Source: Planotetraspora phitsanulokensis (GTDB taxonomy: Bacteria > Actinomycetota > Actinomycetes > Streptosporangiales > Streptosporangiaceae). From it: a stretch of DNA of 64,000 nt. The stretch is taken from contig NZ_BOOP01000034.1 of assembly GCF_016863295.1 (NCBI RefSeq), forward strand, positions 1-64,000, in the 5' to 3' direction. The first letter of the stretch is position 1, and the number at the start of each line of letters is the position of its first letter. Positions 7,144 to 15,332 of this stretch are shown here, one piece after another. The notes beneath the pieces are model-generated. The model searched no databases. It saw only the letters and a list, made by a program, of their open reading frames with translations, and was not told the origin of the DNA. A program made the translations under genes and the position numbers.

Positions 7144-7280
7144 CAACGGCGGCAGTTTCGCTGGGACACATCCTCGGTGGTCGCAGACCTGGGAACGGAG
7201 GTCGCCGTGTCACATCAGGTGCGAACGCCGCCACAGCCTTCTCCTTTCCTGATCTCGCCCCCCGTTCGACGGAGATCGGA

Positions 7281-10013
7281 GTGTTGCTGTTGAAGAGTCC
7301 GCGATCATTATCGGCGCGTCGCATCCTTCGCCGCAGAACGGCCTTCGCGGCCGTTCTGACGATGAGCCTGAGCTCAATCGGTATCACCTCGGCCGCGGGC
7401 GCGGCCGACGGGGCTCCCGTGGGAGCCGGTCAGCCCACAATCGTTCAAGGAGCGGTCGGGACCGCCACCCCGATCGCCGGGTGGAAGCTCAAGTCGTCGA
7501 GCGCTGTGAGGTCGGGCGGTGAGGACGTATCTCAGCCCAACTTCAAGGACACGGGGTGGCTGCCGGTGTCCCCGCGCTCGACGGTGCTCGCCGGCCTGGT
7601 GGAGAACGGCCGCTATCCCGACATGTTCTACTCCACGAACATGCGCGATAACGTCGACAAAGCGGACTTCAAGGTCCCCTGGTGGTACCGAGAGGAGTTC
7701 GTTGTCACCGGAAAGCCGGGCCTGACGACGACTCTCCGCTTGAACGGCATCATCTCCCGGGCGGACATCTGGCTGAACGGACAGCAGGTGGCCACGAAGG
7801 ATGAGGTCGTCGGCGCGTACAACATCAAGGAACTTGATGTGACCGATCTCGTCCGCCCTGGCAAGAACGCGCTGGCGATCGAGTCGTATCCGGCAGATCC
7901 CGACCGGGACCTGTCCATCGGCTGGATCGACTGGGCGCAGTCCCCTCCGGACAACAACATGGGGATCTGGCGTGACGTGGAGATCGTCCGTTCTGGGCCG
8001 GTGTCGCTGACCGAACCGCGGGTGCTCACCGACGTCGCCCTGCCAGGCCTGGACCATGCCGACCTGACCGTCAAGGTAGACGTGCGCAACGCCGGTGACC
8101 AGCCCCGCACCGTGGCCGTCGAAGGCAAGATCGACAACATCGCCGTCAAGAAGACGGTCACGCTGACGCCGCGGGAGATGCGGACGGTCGTCTTCACCCC
8201 TGAGGAGTTCGGTCAGCTCTCGATCGACAACCCGCGGATCTGGTGGCCCGCGCAGATGGGCAAGCAGCCACTTTACGACCTCGATCTGACGGCGCACGTG
8301 GACGGAGATCTCTCCGACCGGGCGCACACCACCTTCGGTATCCGCGACGTCACCTCGCACGTCAACTCCGACAACGGTCGCCAATTCGTCATCAACGGCA
8401 AGCCACTGCTCATCCGGGGCGGGGGCTGGGCGTCCGACCTCCTTCTGCGGCCCGAGCTCGGCAAGATGGAAGACCAGTTCCGCTATGTCGTCGACCTCGG
8501 ACTGAACACCATTCGCACCGAAGGCAAGCTGGAGAGCGACGAGTTCTACGCACTCGCCGACCGCTACGGCATCATGATCATGCCGGGCTGGGAATGCTGC
8601 CATAAGTGGGAGAAGTGGACCGGCACGAACAAGTGGACCGATGAAGACCGGCGGGTCGCCGGGGAGCTGATGGCCAGCGAGGCGAAGTCGCTGCGCAACC
8701 ACCCGAGCGTCATCGCCTTCCTGATCGGCAGCGACAAGGTTCCGCCGGCGGACATCGAAAAGCTCTATGTCGACACGCTGCGGGACAACGACTGGCGCAA
8801 CCCGATCATCCCCTCCGCCGCGACCACGACGGGGGCGATCACCGGCAAGTCGGGAATGAAGATGTCCGGCCCATACGACTGGGTACCGCCGAACTACTGG
8901 TACAACAAGCAGGTTGGGGGCGCGGAGGGCTTCAACGCCGAGCTGAGCGCGGGCAAGAGCATCCCGACGCTCGACAGCCTGCGCAAGATGCTCTCCCCCG
9001 CCGAACAGGACGCCTTGTGGCAGGACTTCAACGCCGCGCAGTATCACGCCGCACCCTCGTCCACGTTCACCAATCTCAAGCTCTTCAGCAACGCGCTGGC
9101 GGGCCGCTACGGCGCGCCGAAGAGCCTTGAGGACTACGTCGCCAAGGCGCAGCTGGCGAACTATGAGAACGTGCGCGCGCAGTTCGAGGCATATATCCGG
9201 AACATGAACGACACCAGCAAGCCGTCGACCGGGCTCGTCTACTGGATGCTCAACAATGCCTGGCCGTCGCTGAACTGGCACCTCTACGACTACTACCTGA
9301 ACCCGGCAGGCTCGTACTTCGGGGCGAAGAAGGCGAATGAGAACCTGCACGTGCAGTACTCCTATGACGACCGTTCCGTCGTCGGGGTCAACCACACCGC
9401 CGAACCCGCGAAGGACCTGACCATCTCGGCGGAGGTCTACAACCTCGACGGGACATTGCGGTACAGCAAGCAGGTCGGCGACGTCAGCCTGTCTGCCAAC
9501 CGGTCCGAGAGGTTGCTGACCCTCCCGCAGCTGAACGATCTATCGCGGACGTACTTCGTCAAGCTCGTCATGACCGACCGCGGCGGGGCCACCGTCAGCC
9601 GCAACGTCTACTGGCTGTCGACGCAACCCGACGTCATCAACTACGCCAAGTCGGACTGGTACTACACGCCGACGACGCAGTACGCCGGGCTGTCCGACCT
9701 CGCCGACCTGGCTCCGGCCATGGTGAGCACGAGCACGAGTTCACGCGAGAGCCGCGACGGCACCGGGGAGACGACGGTCACCCTCACCAACAGCTCCGAC
9801 AAGATCGCGTTTTTCGTGAACCTCACCCTTCGCCAGGGCCCCGGCGGAGAGAACGTCACACCGGTCACGTGGAGCGACAACTACGTGTCGATCTGGCCTG
9901 GAGAGTCGCTCACTGTGACGGCCACGTACCGTCAGGCCGACCTGGCCGGCAAGACCCCCAGCGTCGACGTGTCCGGCTGGAACACGCCGACCGTGACCCT
10001 GTCAGGGCGCTGA
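7281..10013 (+). CDS. csxA: Exo-beta-D-glucosaminidase, glycoside hydrolase family 2, secreted
   Basis: A 910 aa secreted enzyme that removes D-glucosamine from the non-reducing end of chitosan oligomers. It has an Arg-rich signal peptide (about residues 1-43, ending near SAAGAADG), then GH2 sugar-binding, immunoglobulin-like and TIM-barrel domains. Segments such as STVLAGL.NG.Y.D.FYSTNM, VPWWYR, GKPLLIRGGGW and MPGWECC.KWE are shared with Amycolatopsis CsxA. The catalytic Asp and Glu of CsxA correspond to D485 (LIGSDKV) and E554 (FNAELSAG). GTG 7281 is preceded by GGAG and opens the signal peptide. The frame extends upstream to 7095 without support. It is followed by a terminator and by a secreted deacetylase gene. 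Likely substrate: chitosan from fungal walls or deacetylated chitin. Confidence 0.9.
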   Translation: MLLLKSPRSLSARRILRRRTAFAAVLTMSLSSIGITSAAGAADGAPVGAGQPTIVQGAVGTATPIAGWKLKSSSAVRSGGEDVSQPNFKDTGWLPVSPRSTVLAGLVENGRYPDMFYSTNMRDNVDKADFKVPWWYREEFVVTGKPGLTTTLRLNGIISRADIWLNGQQVATKDEVVGAYNIKELDVTDLVRPGKNALAIESYPADPDRDLSIGWIDWAQSPPDNNMGIWRDVEIVRSGPVSLTEPRVLTDVALPGLDHADLTVKVDVRNAGDQPRTVAVEGKIDNIAVKKTVTLTPREMRTVVFTPEEFGQLSIDNPRIWWPAQMGKQPLYDLDLTAHVDGDLSDRAHTTFGIRDVTSHVNSDNGRQFVINGKPLLIRGGGWASDLLLRPELGKMEDQFRYVVDLGLNTIRTEGKLESDEFYALADRYGIMIMPGWECCHKWEKWTGTNKWTDEDRRVAGELMASEAKSLRNHPSVIAFLIGSDKVPPADIEKLYVDTLRDNDWRNPIIPSAATTTGAITGKSGMKMSGPYDWVPPNYWYNKQVGGAEGFNAELSAGKSIPTLDSLRKMLSPAEQDALWQDFNAAQYHAAPSSTFTNLKLFSNALAGRYGAPKSLEDYVAKAQLANYENVRAQFEAYIRNMNDTSKPSTGLVYWMLNNAWPSLNWHLYDYYLNPAGSYFGAKKANENLHVQYSYDDRSVVGVNHTAEPAKDLTISAEVYNLDGTLRYSKQVGDVSLSANRSERLLTLPQLNDLSRTYFVKLVMTDRGGATVSRNVYWLSTQPDVINYAKSDWYYTPTTQYAGLSDLADLAPAMVSTSTSSRESRDGTGETTVTLTNSSDKIAFFVNLTLRQGPGGENVTPVTWSDNYVSIWPGESLTVTATYRQADLAGKTPSVDVSGWNTPTVTLSGR

Positions 10014-10033
10014 CCAGCACGGCGCCAAAAACG

Positions 10034-10073
10034 AGGGTGGGTCCTTGAGCATCGACGCAGGGACCCGCCCTTT
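10034..10073 (+). terminator. Terminator after the glucosaminidase gene
   Basis: Inverted repeat AGGGTGGGTCC (10034-10044) / GGACCCGCCCT (10061-10071), 11 bp with one G-T pair, ending in TTT. 20 bp after the stop codon. Confidence 0.8.
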
Positions 10074-10166
10074 GACCCGGATCCACGAGCGGCTGGACCA
10101 GCGACGGTTACTAACCAATGCAACCTTGGCAGCCGGATCAGTCAGACAAATATGGGAGAACTTCGC

Positions 10167-12095
10167 ATGAGATCCTTCTCTAGGGCGCGGGGTCGAGGGA
10201 CACGCTTGGCTTCGCGTCTTAGCCTCCTAATCGCCACGGTCTTCACGGTTTCGTTTGTGCACGTGCCGGCATCTTCTGCGCTGGCGGCCCCGAGTCTCAC
10301 GATCTCCGCAACCCACAGCCTCGACACATTTCTCAAAGGACAGCCCGACAACACAACCGTGTACTCCGGAACTCTTCGGCTGACGGTCACGAACTCCGGG
10401 GATGGCCCGACCCAAAGCGCGGTTACCGTGTCCGACGTGCTCCCGGCCGGCCTGTCAGCGCTGGTCAACAACGCTGGGTTCGGTGCCGGGCCGGTCGCCG
10501 CGTCCGGGAACGGGTGGACCTGCTCCGGCGCCACGTCCATCACGTGTACGCGCAGCGACCCATTGCGCGCGGGGTCCTCCTACCCTCCGATCACGATCAC
10601 CGTGAAAGTGGCCACCAATGCAGCGGCGTTGCTGGCCAACACCCCCACGGTTGCCGGTGGTGGGGACGAGACTCCTAGCTCCGCCACCGATTCCATCCCG
10701 GTGACGCGGGACGCCTGTCCCAATGGGTGGTCGCCGGAGGAGGCGGTGTCGTTCGCGCCGCCGGTACCGGCGATTGACTCGGGCGTCCGCAACCCTGAGC
10801 GCGCCGACGGGTGCACGCTGCTCGACGTCATCTGGAATGCGGAACCCTTCAACAACCACGGCAGCTTTGTCTCCACCGTGGCCCACGCGACCAATGAGTT
10901 CGTCAGGGAAGGGCTCCTGTCGCCGGCCCAGCAACGCGCGATCCAAAGGGCCGCCTCACGCTCGGACGTGGGTACGAAGAACGACAACCAGATCCCCAAC
11001 TCCTGCCCCAACCGCCTTGCGATCACCTTCGACGACGGGCCATCGGTCTACCGACCACAGACCCTACAGATCTTCCGTGACAACCAGGTTCATGGAGTGT
11101 TCTTCGATCTCGGCATGAGAGCAGAGGCCAACCCGCAGATCGAGAGGTTTACACGGAGCGAGGGCCACGTCCTGCTCAACCACACGTATAACCACACCGA
11201 TATGAACGCGCTCTCCGACGCGGCGAAGATCGAGGAAGTGCAACACAACGAGGCCGTATTCGATGCGATTGGTGCCCCTTTCACCTTCAAGGGGATCCGA
11301 ACGCCGTTCGGCAGCGCCAACACCCATACGCAGGAGGTCGTGAGCTCGCAGGGCTACACCTACTTCCTCACCAGAATCGAAACGGGTGCCGACTACGAGC
11401 CGGCCACGACCGCGGAGCAGACGCGCGACTCGATCCTCGGCCAACTGCATCCAGGTGCCATCATCGGTCTGCACGATGGCCCGATCGACACGCCGGCCGG
11501 GGCCGCGACGGTGGATGCCGTGAGACAGATCCTCCCCGCGGCCCGCGCCATGGGCTACTGCTGGGGCAAGGTCGATCACACCGGCCAGGTCGTGGCCGAT
11601 CGGTATGTCTCCTCCGGCAAACCCATTCCGCAGATCACCAACCCCGTGCCGTACAACTTCCTGGAACGCCCCGGCACGCCCCCGGAGCCCTGGTTCGTCG
11701 CTCCGGACCCCATAGCAATCTCCGCAGCCCACAGCCCTTCTACGTTCGTGCCGGGACAGACCGGCACACTGACGCTGACGGTCACGAACACCAGCGGCCG
11801 GCCGAGCGATCCCGATCCCATCGGCGGAAGCACGGTCACGGTACAAGACGTGATCCCAGCCGGCCTCACGGCCACGGCGGCGTCGGGTCCAGGTTGGACC
11901 TGCAGCGGATCGAGGACGAGAACGTGCACCCGTAGCGACACTTTGGGTCCGTATTCGGACTATCCGCCGATCACGATCACCGTGAACGTAAGCAACAATG
12001 CCCCGACGACAATCGTGAACGACCCCACGGTCACAGCTCACGGGCAATCGTGGAAGGACCAGGCCCGTGACACGATCAGCGTTGCTCGGCCATAG
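10167..12095 (+). CDS. Secreted polysaccharide deacetylase with two flanking DUF11-like repeats
   Basis: A 642 aa secreted protein. Signal peptide about residues 1-40 (cleavage near SSALAAP), DUF11-type beta domain (about 42-175), NodB polysaccharide deacetylase domain (about 285-470) and a second DUF11-type domain (about 520-640). NodB motifs are TFDDGP (D289-D290), HTYNH (H339, H343, metal ligands), RTPFG and LHDG, so the Asp-His-His metal triad is complete. The two beta domains share PAGL..NGWTCSG.-CTRSD and SYPPITITV. ATG 10167 is chosen over 10152 because GGGAGAA lies at the right distance. Probable role is de-N-acetylation of chitin, feeding the upstream glucosaminidase. Substrate inferred from context. 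Confidence 0.88.
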   Translation: MRSFSRARGRGTRLASRLSLLIATVFTVSFVHVPASSALAAPSLTISATHSLDTFLKGQPDNTTVYSGTLRLTVTNSGDGPTQSAVTVSDVLPAGLSALVNNAGFGAGPVAASGNGWTCSGATSITCTRSDPLRAGSSYPPITITVKVATNAAALLANTPTVAGGGDETPSSATDSIPVTRDACPNGWSPEEAVSFAPPVPAIDSGVRNPERADGCTLLDVIWNAEPFNNHGSFVSTVAHATNEFVREGLLSPAQQRAIQRAASRSDVGTKNDNQIPNSCPNRLAITFDDGPSVYRPQTLQIFRDNQVHGVFFDLGMRAEANPQIERFTRSEGHVLLNHTYNHTDMNALSDAAKIEEVQHNEAVFDAIGAPFTFKGIRTPFGSANTHTQEVVSSQGYTYFLTRIETGADYEPATTAEQTRDSILGQLHPGAIIGLHDGPIDTPAGAATVDAVRQILPAARAMGYCWGKVDHTGQVVADRYVSSGKPIPQITNPVPYNFLERPGTPPEPWFVAPDPIAISAAHSPSTFVPGQTGTLTLTVTNTSGRPSDPDPIGGSTVTVQDVIPAGLTATAASGPGWTCSGSRTRTCTRSDTLGPYSDYPPITITVNVSNNAPTTIVNDPTVTAHGQSWKDQARDTISVARP

Positions 12096-12143
12096 CTTCA
12101 CGGGGCCAATCCCCGGACCGCTGTAGTCGGAGCAACTGTGCAA

Positions 12144-12173
12144 GCGGGGTCGACCCGAAACGGTCGACCCCGC
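12144..12173 (+). terminator. Strong hairpin terminator after the deacetylase gene
   Basis: Perfect 12 bp inverted repeat GCGGGGTCGACC / GGTCGACCCCGC with a 6 nt loop (CGAAAC), about 50 bp after the stop. Confidence 0.82.
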
Positions 12174-12218
12174 GCGGCAAGCGACGAGAACCTCCGATTA
12201 CGCGGCGCGACAGCCGTG

Positions 12219-12338
12219 GGATGGTCGGCGCAGGTCAGGGCAGCATTTGACCCATGTGGGCGATCTGGGCAAGGTGCTTCACACAGAAGAGGTCACTGGT
12301 TCGATCCCAGTATCGCCCACCATATTTCCGCAGTTCAG
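12219..12338 (+). repeat. 120 bp direct repeat, copy 1 (contains tRNA-Val-like sequence)
   Basis: Aligns without gaps to 13084-13203, with about 20 differences in 120 positions by my count. Both begin GGATG..-GGCGCAGGTCA and end CGCAGTTCAG. The two copies flank the DUF6247/RelE-like gene pair. They could be attachment-site repeats. A 28-30 bp third copy of the right part lies at 35410-35438. Confidence 0.75.
12258..12322 (+). other. tRNA-Val-like sequence (65 nt, D-arm lacking), probably a pseudo-tRNA
   Basis: The acceptor arms pair perfectly (GGGCGAT 12258-12264 with ATCGCCC 12312-12318) and are followed by ACCA. The T-arm is perfect (ACTGG TTCGATC CCAGT). The middle is shortened: only GCTTCACACAGAAG resembles a tRNA-Val(CAC) anticodon arm, and no D-stem can form. 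Total 65 nt against about 76 for a normal tRNA with CCA. It therefore looks like a tRNA-derived remnant or a compact tRNA-like element, not a working tRNA. Confidence 0.5.
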
Positions 12339-12457
12339 GGGCGGTTCTCGCCTGACGATGGGCTTGGTGCTGCTCCGGGTGGGGGCTCGCCAGTTGAGTC
12401 ATCGACGCCTGCGTAGATTCGCGGCGCCCTTCTATTGCTGCGCAGTAGCCTGGGAGC

Positions 12458-12748
12458 ATGACTGCTGAGCCGCTGCATCACGCCGAGGACGACCCGGCGG
12501 AGATCTTGCGTGTGTTGCCGGAGCGGTGGCATGAGCAGTTCCTGAGCGAGTATCACAGGGCTTTGGACGCGGCCCACGAGGTGTGGCGGTTCCAGCAGCT
12601 TCGGGAGCTGTTGCGGGTGTGGCGGTTGCATGCGGCCGCGGTTTCCGATCCCGACTTCGACCGGGCGGAGCAAGCGGTTAGAGCGGGTCGGCGCGAGGAG
12701 TTCGTGTCCATGGAGGACGCTTTCCCTGGTTGGGCCGACCGTCGATGA
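12458..12748 (+). CDS. DUF6247 family protein, putative antitoxin
   Basis: A 96 aa acidic, helical protein containing DDPAEILRVLPERWHEQF and a region EVWRFQQLRELLRVWRLHA typical of actinobacterial DUF6247 proteins, which commonly precede RelE-like genes. Its stop overlaps the next start by 4 bp (ATGA), so the two are translationally coupled. Position and size fit an antitoxin. No DNA-binding motif is obvious. The start at ATG 12458 matches the family, though the ribosome site is weak. The pair sits exactly between two tRNA-like direct repeats. Confidence 0.75.
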   Translation: MTAEPLHHAEDDPAEILRVLPERWHEQFLSEYHRALDAAHEVWRFQQLRELLRVWRLHAAAVSDPDFDRAEQAVRAGRREEFVSMEDAFPGWADRR

Positions 12749-12990
12749 GCTACCGCGTGGATCTCCACGTGGCGGCGTTGTCCCAGATGAAGGGCCTTCC
12801 GGAAGAAGCGCTCGACGCTCTGATCTCCCGGACGGCAGATCTCGTTGAGAAGCCCTGGGACGCGCGGGTTCTGTACAAGGATGATCCTGATTTCCGTATG
12901 ACGACCTTCGGGGATTTCGGCGTCCTGTACTTCAAGGTCGATGAGGCCGACGAGCTGATCACCATCTTCAACGTGACATGGGCGGGCTGA
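12745..12990 (+). CDS. RelE-like toxin of a type II toxin-antitoxin pair
   Basis: An 81 aa protein, MSYRVDLHVAALSQMKGLP, with the layout of RelE/ParE-fold proteins: an N-terminal strand, helices with DALISRTADLVEKPW, then strands DFRMTTFGDFGVLYFKVDE and ELITIFNVTWAG. The family role is ribosome-dependent mRNA cleavage or gyrase inhibition, which cannot be decided here. The start chosen is ATG 12745, overlapping the preceding stop. A frame extension to 12730 would add five residues with no ribosome site. Cognate antitoxin is probably the DUF6247 protein. Confidence 0.75.
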   Translation: MSYRVDLHVAALSQMKGLPEEALDALISRTADLVEKPWDARVLYKDDPDFRMTTFGDFGVLYFKVDEADELITIFNVTWAG

Positions 12991-13083
12991 CGGCAGAACG
13001 CCAACCACGCGCGACCGTGCAGCCTGAGTGACTACTTGAGTGCCAACGGCGACGGACGCCCGCAGATCGAGACGGACGTCCGT

Positions 13084-13203
13084 GGATGCTTGGCGCAGGT
13101 CAAGGATGCTTTCGACCCACGTGGGCGAGCCGGCAAAGGCGCTTCACACCGAAGAGGTCACTGGTTCGATCGCAGTATCGCCCATCACGTTGTCGCAGTT
13201 CAG
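13084..13203 (+). repeat. 120 bp direct repeat, copy 2
   Basis: Ungapped counterpart of 12219-12338. The core from GAAGAGGTCACTGGTTCGAT through the acceptor end is the most conserved part. A hairpin (GGGCGGATCCCACA, then TGGGAGTCCGTCC, ending TTTG) follows, as after copy 3. Confidence 0.75.
13123..13187 (+). other. tRNA-Val-like sequence, decayed second copy
   Basis: Same 65 nt length as 12258-12322. The acceptor pairing is broken at its inner end (GGGCGAG with ATCGCCC), the T-stem has a G-G mismatch (ACTGG with GCAGT), and the terminal ACCA has become ATCA. The anticodon-like GCTTCACACCGAAG is retained. Decay relative to copy 1 argues against tRNA function. Confidence 0.45.
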
Positions 13204-13347
13204 AGGGCGGATCCCACATTTGGGAGTCCGTCCTTTGTGATCGTCTGACCCCCGGATCGACCGTCACTTGCCGTCTCGGATCATCAGTGAGTCACCTTCT
13301 CCGGCACGTGGGAGAGTCGGCCACTCGAATCCCGATGTGTGAGATCT

Positions 13348-14730
13348 CTACGAGAAGTTCGTTGCGGCAGGGCAAAGCGGGAGCCGGAGGACGAGGCGTG
13401 CGCCACGGGCGCTGTCCTCGATACGGAGGGTTCCTCCGCTGGCTTCGGCGAACTGGCGGGCGATCGGCAGGCCCAATCCGGTGCCCGCCGCATCCTTGTT
13501 GTGAGCGGCATCCAGCCGAATGAACCGCTGGAACACCAGTTCGCGCTTGTCCGGATCAATGCCGGCGCCGTCATCGAGCACCTCGAGTACGGCGGCACCA
13601 TCGGGAAATCGTTGATCGTCGTTCTCGTTGGTCGGCTCGCGCCGCAGGGTGATGGTGATCCTGGACTTGGCGTGCCGCTCGGCGTTGTCGAGGAGGTTGC
13701 TGAGCAGGCGGCCCAGCCGTAGCGGGTCGCCGATCACCATCACGCCATGGTCCAGCGAGCCTTCGATCTTCTTTACCGATGCGCGGCGGATCCGGTTTTC
13801 CGCGATAACGAGGTCGGCCAGGTTGATTCGGTGGCGTGCGCCTGGCACTTCCGCGTCCAAACTCGCGAGGGTGAGTAGATCGTGTGTGATCGCCTGCATT
13901 CGGTCCAGGCTGTCGAGAACGGTGAATCCCACCTCGATCGCAGTGGTCTTCGTCGGTGCGTACAGCGCGTCCAGTACGGCGGCCCGCATCGTGGCCATCG
14001 GGCTCCGCAGGCCATGGGAGGCGTCGAAGACAAACTGCCGCTGCAGGTCCGTCGCCGTCTGAAACTTGTTCACGCTTACGGCCAGGTCGTGAAGCTCGTC
14101 ATCGCTGGACGGTATGGACACTCGGCGGCCAGGGCGGGCCGGGTTGATCTCATCGAGTTCGGCTCGGAGGGCCTTCACAGGGTTGAGAGAGGCGGTGGCG
14201 AACCGGTAACCGACGTAGGTGGCCGCTGAGGCGAGCAGCACCGCGCCTCCTGCCACCAGGGCGGCCAGCAGGGGATCGATCCATGGGGGAATCACTGGAG
14301 AGGCGCTGTAGACGACCCAGTTCTCGCCTGCGTGACGGGCCCGCTGTGCGACCACGTAGTAGCAACTGCCTGGCGGGAAAGCTCCGCCGCACATGATGGA
14401 GGCAGTAGCCCTATTGCCATCGGGGATGAAGGTGGCCATGGCCGGCTTGCCTCGTAGTTTCGGCGTCGAGGCGGCCACCCGACCGTGTGCGTCGACCACT
14501 TGGAGGCCGTGGGACAGGTTGAGATTGACGGGGCGGTTCTCGAACTGGCCCTGTTCCACCCTGGCGGCCACGCGGCCACCGATCGCCATGTTCTGCCTGG
14601 CGAGGTAGCTGGTCGCGAGATGGCTGACCACGAACATCAGCAGCGTCGCGACCACAGCCGGCAGTGTCGCTACCACGCTAGTGAACAAAGTGATACGAGT
14701 TGTAACGGACAACCGGTGGCGCGCATTCAT
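13348..14730 (-). CDS. Sensor histidine kinase with atypical H-box, orphan
   Basis: 460 aa. Membrane helix about 12-38, extracellular sensor about 40-150 with two Cys (MCGGAFPPGSCYY), second helix about 153-178, HAMP, dimerisation domain and ATPase domain. The phosphoacceptor motif reads DASHGLRSP instead of the usual DASHELRTP. The His is kept but the adjacent Glu, normally the general base, is Gly. N, G1 and G2 boxes (LLDNAERHA, DDGAGI, GTGLGLPIA) are normal. No response regulator adjoins it. Its C-terminal half is closely similar to the partial kinase at 1-450. The start at ATG 14730 has its ribosome site inside a hairpin. Confidence 0.88.
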   Translation of the reverse strand: MNARHRLSVTTRITLFTSVVATLPAVVATLLMFVVSHLATSYLARQNMAIGGRVAARVEQGQFENRPVNLNLSHGLQVVDAHGRVAASTPKLRGKPAMATFIPDGNRATASIMCGGAFPPGSCYYVVAQRARHAGENWVVYSASPVIPPWIDPLLAALVAGGAVLLASAATYVGYRFATASLNPVKALRAELDEINPARPGRRVSIPSSDDELHDLAVSVNKFQTATDLQRQFVFDASHGLRSPMATMRAAVLDALYAPTKTTAIEVGFTVLDSLDRMQAITHDLLTLASLDAEVPGARHRINLADLVIAENRIRRASVKKIEGSLDHGVMVIGDPLRLGRLLSNLLDNAERHAKSRITITLRREPTNENDDQRFPDGAAVLEVLDDGAGIDPDKRELVFQRFIRLDAAHNKDAAGTGLGLPIARQFAEASGGTLRIEDSARGARLVLRLPLCPAATNFS

Positions 14731-14750
14731 CCTGGAGTCCCCCCTCCAGG
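14731..14750 (-). promoter_or_regulatory. Hairpin enclosing the kinase ribosome binding site
   Basis: On the coding strand CCTGGAG-GGGGGA-CTCCAGG forms a 7 bp stem directly in front of ATG 14728-14730. The GGAGG Shine-Dalgarno is inside the 5' arm and loop, so initiation may be limited by this structure. Confidence 0.4.
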
Positions 14751-15332
14751 GTCAGTGGAGCATATGTGGCGGAAAGCGACGGCAAAGGTGGCGAGGGCAA
14801 CGTCTTCCGCTGGGTGATCCCCTATCAGCAGTGAGTGACGGGCTTCACTTCACGGCCAACCCGCCTGCTGCAGTGCCTCTCGGAATAGCGCGCGGCGCGT
14901 AGATCATCTCAGGAGCGGGCGGCCCGCTGCAGCGCGGTCTTGGCGGTCACGATGTTGTCGCGGGCCTTCCAGAACTCGTGGCCGGGCAGCTGCTCGGCCA
15001 GGTGGGTAGAGGAAGGGCAAAGTCGTTCAGACGTGACCTTGACTGCCGGGCGAGTGATGATCCTCCGGTTCCCCTGACGATCTCTAAATGGCCGTCCATT
15101 GGGGCTGCCTACAGGGCTGGGGCACTTTGGGCACATGGCTCCGGAAGGTGCTGGCAAGCGATGACAACGAATGGAAGCGTTTTCGCAGGATGCTCGTGGT
15201 CAAGAGCGATTCGTCGCAGGTAGGAGCCTGCTGAATTCGAACCCGGCCTACAGGTCGACTCGTCCGCTCCCGCCCTTCTGACCAGCGCGAAGCGCGCGCC
15301 GAAGGCCCCGGCGCGCGCTCGCGTACTCTTCG
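14751..15332. other. Intergenic region, with a possible coding remnant at 14909-15010 (minus)
   Basis: No complete gene. On the minus strand a stretch ending at TGA 14909-14911 reads LPGHEFWKARDNIVTAKTAL then QRAARS. It has protein-like composition, but its upstream part is not convincing. It may be the 3' end of a lost gene, family not recognised. Confidence 0.35.

Noticed and set aside
7095-7280. Longer N-terminus for the glucosaminidase from 7095
   Set aside because: It would place the promoter/operator inside the gene and bury the signal peptide 60 residues in; GTG 7281 has a ribosome site.
12258-12322. Calling this an intact tRNA-Val gene
   Set aside because: No D-arm can be formed, the anticodon stem is shortened to about four pairs, and the length is 65 nt.
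12219-13203. Repeats considered as a CRISPR array
   Set aside because: Only two 120 bp copies 865 bp apart with genes between; no short regular repeats or spacers and no cas genes.
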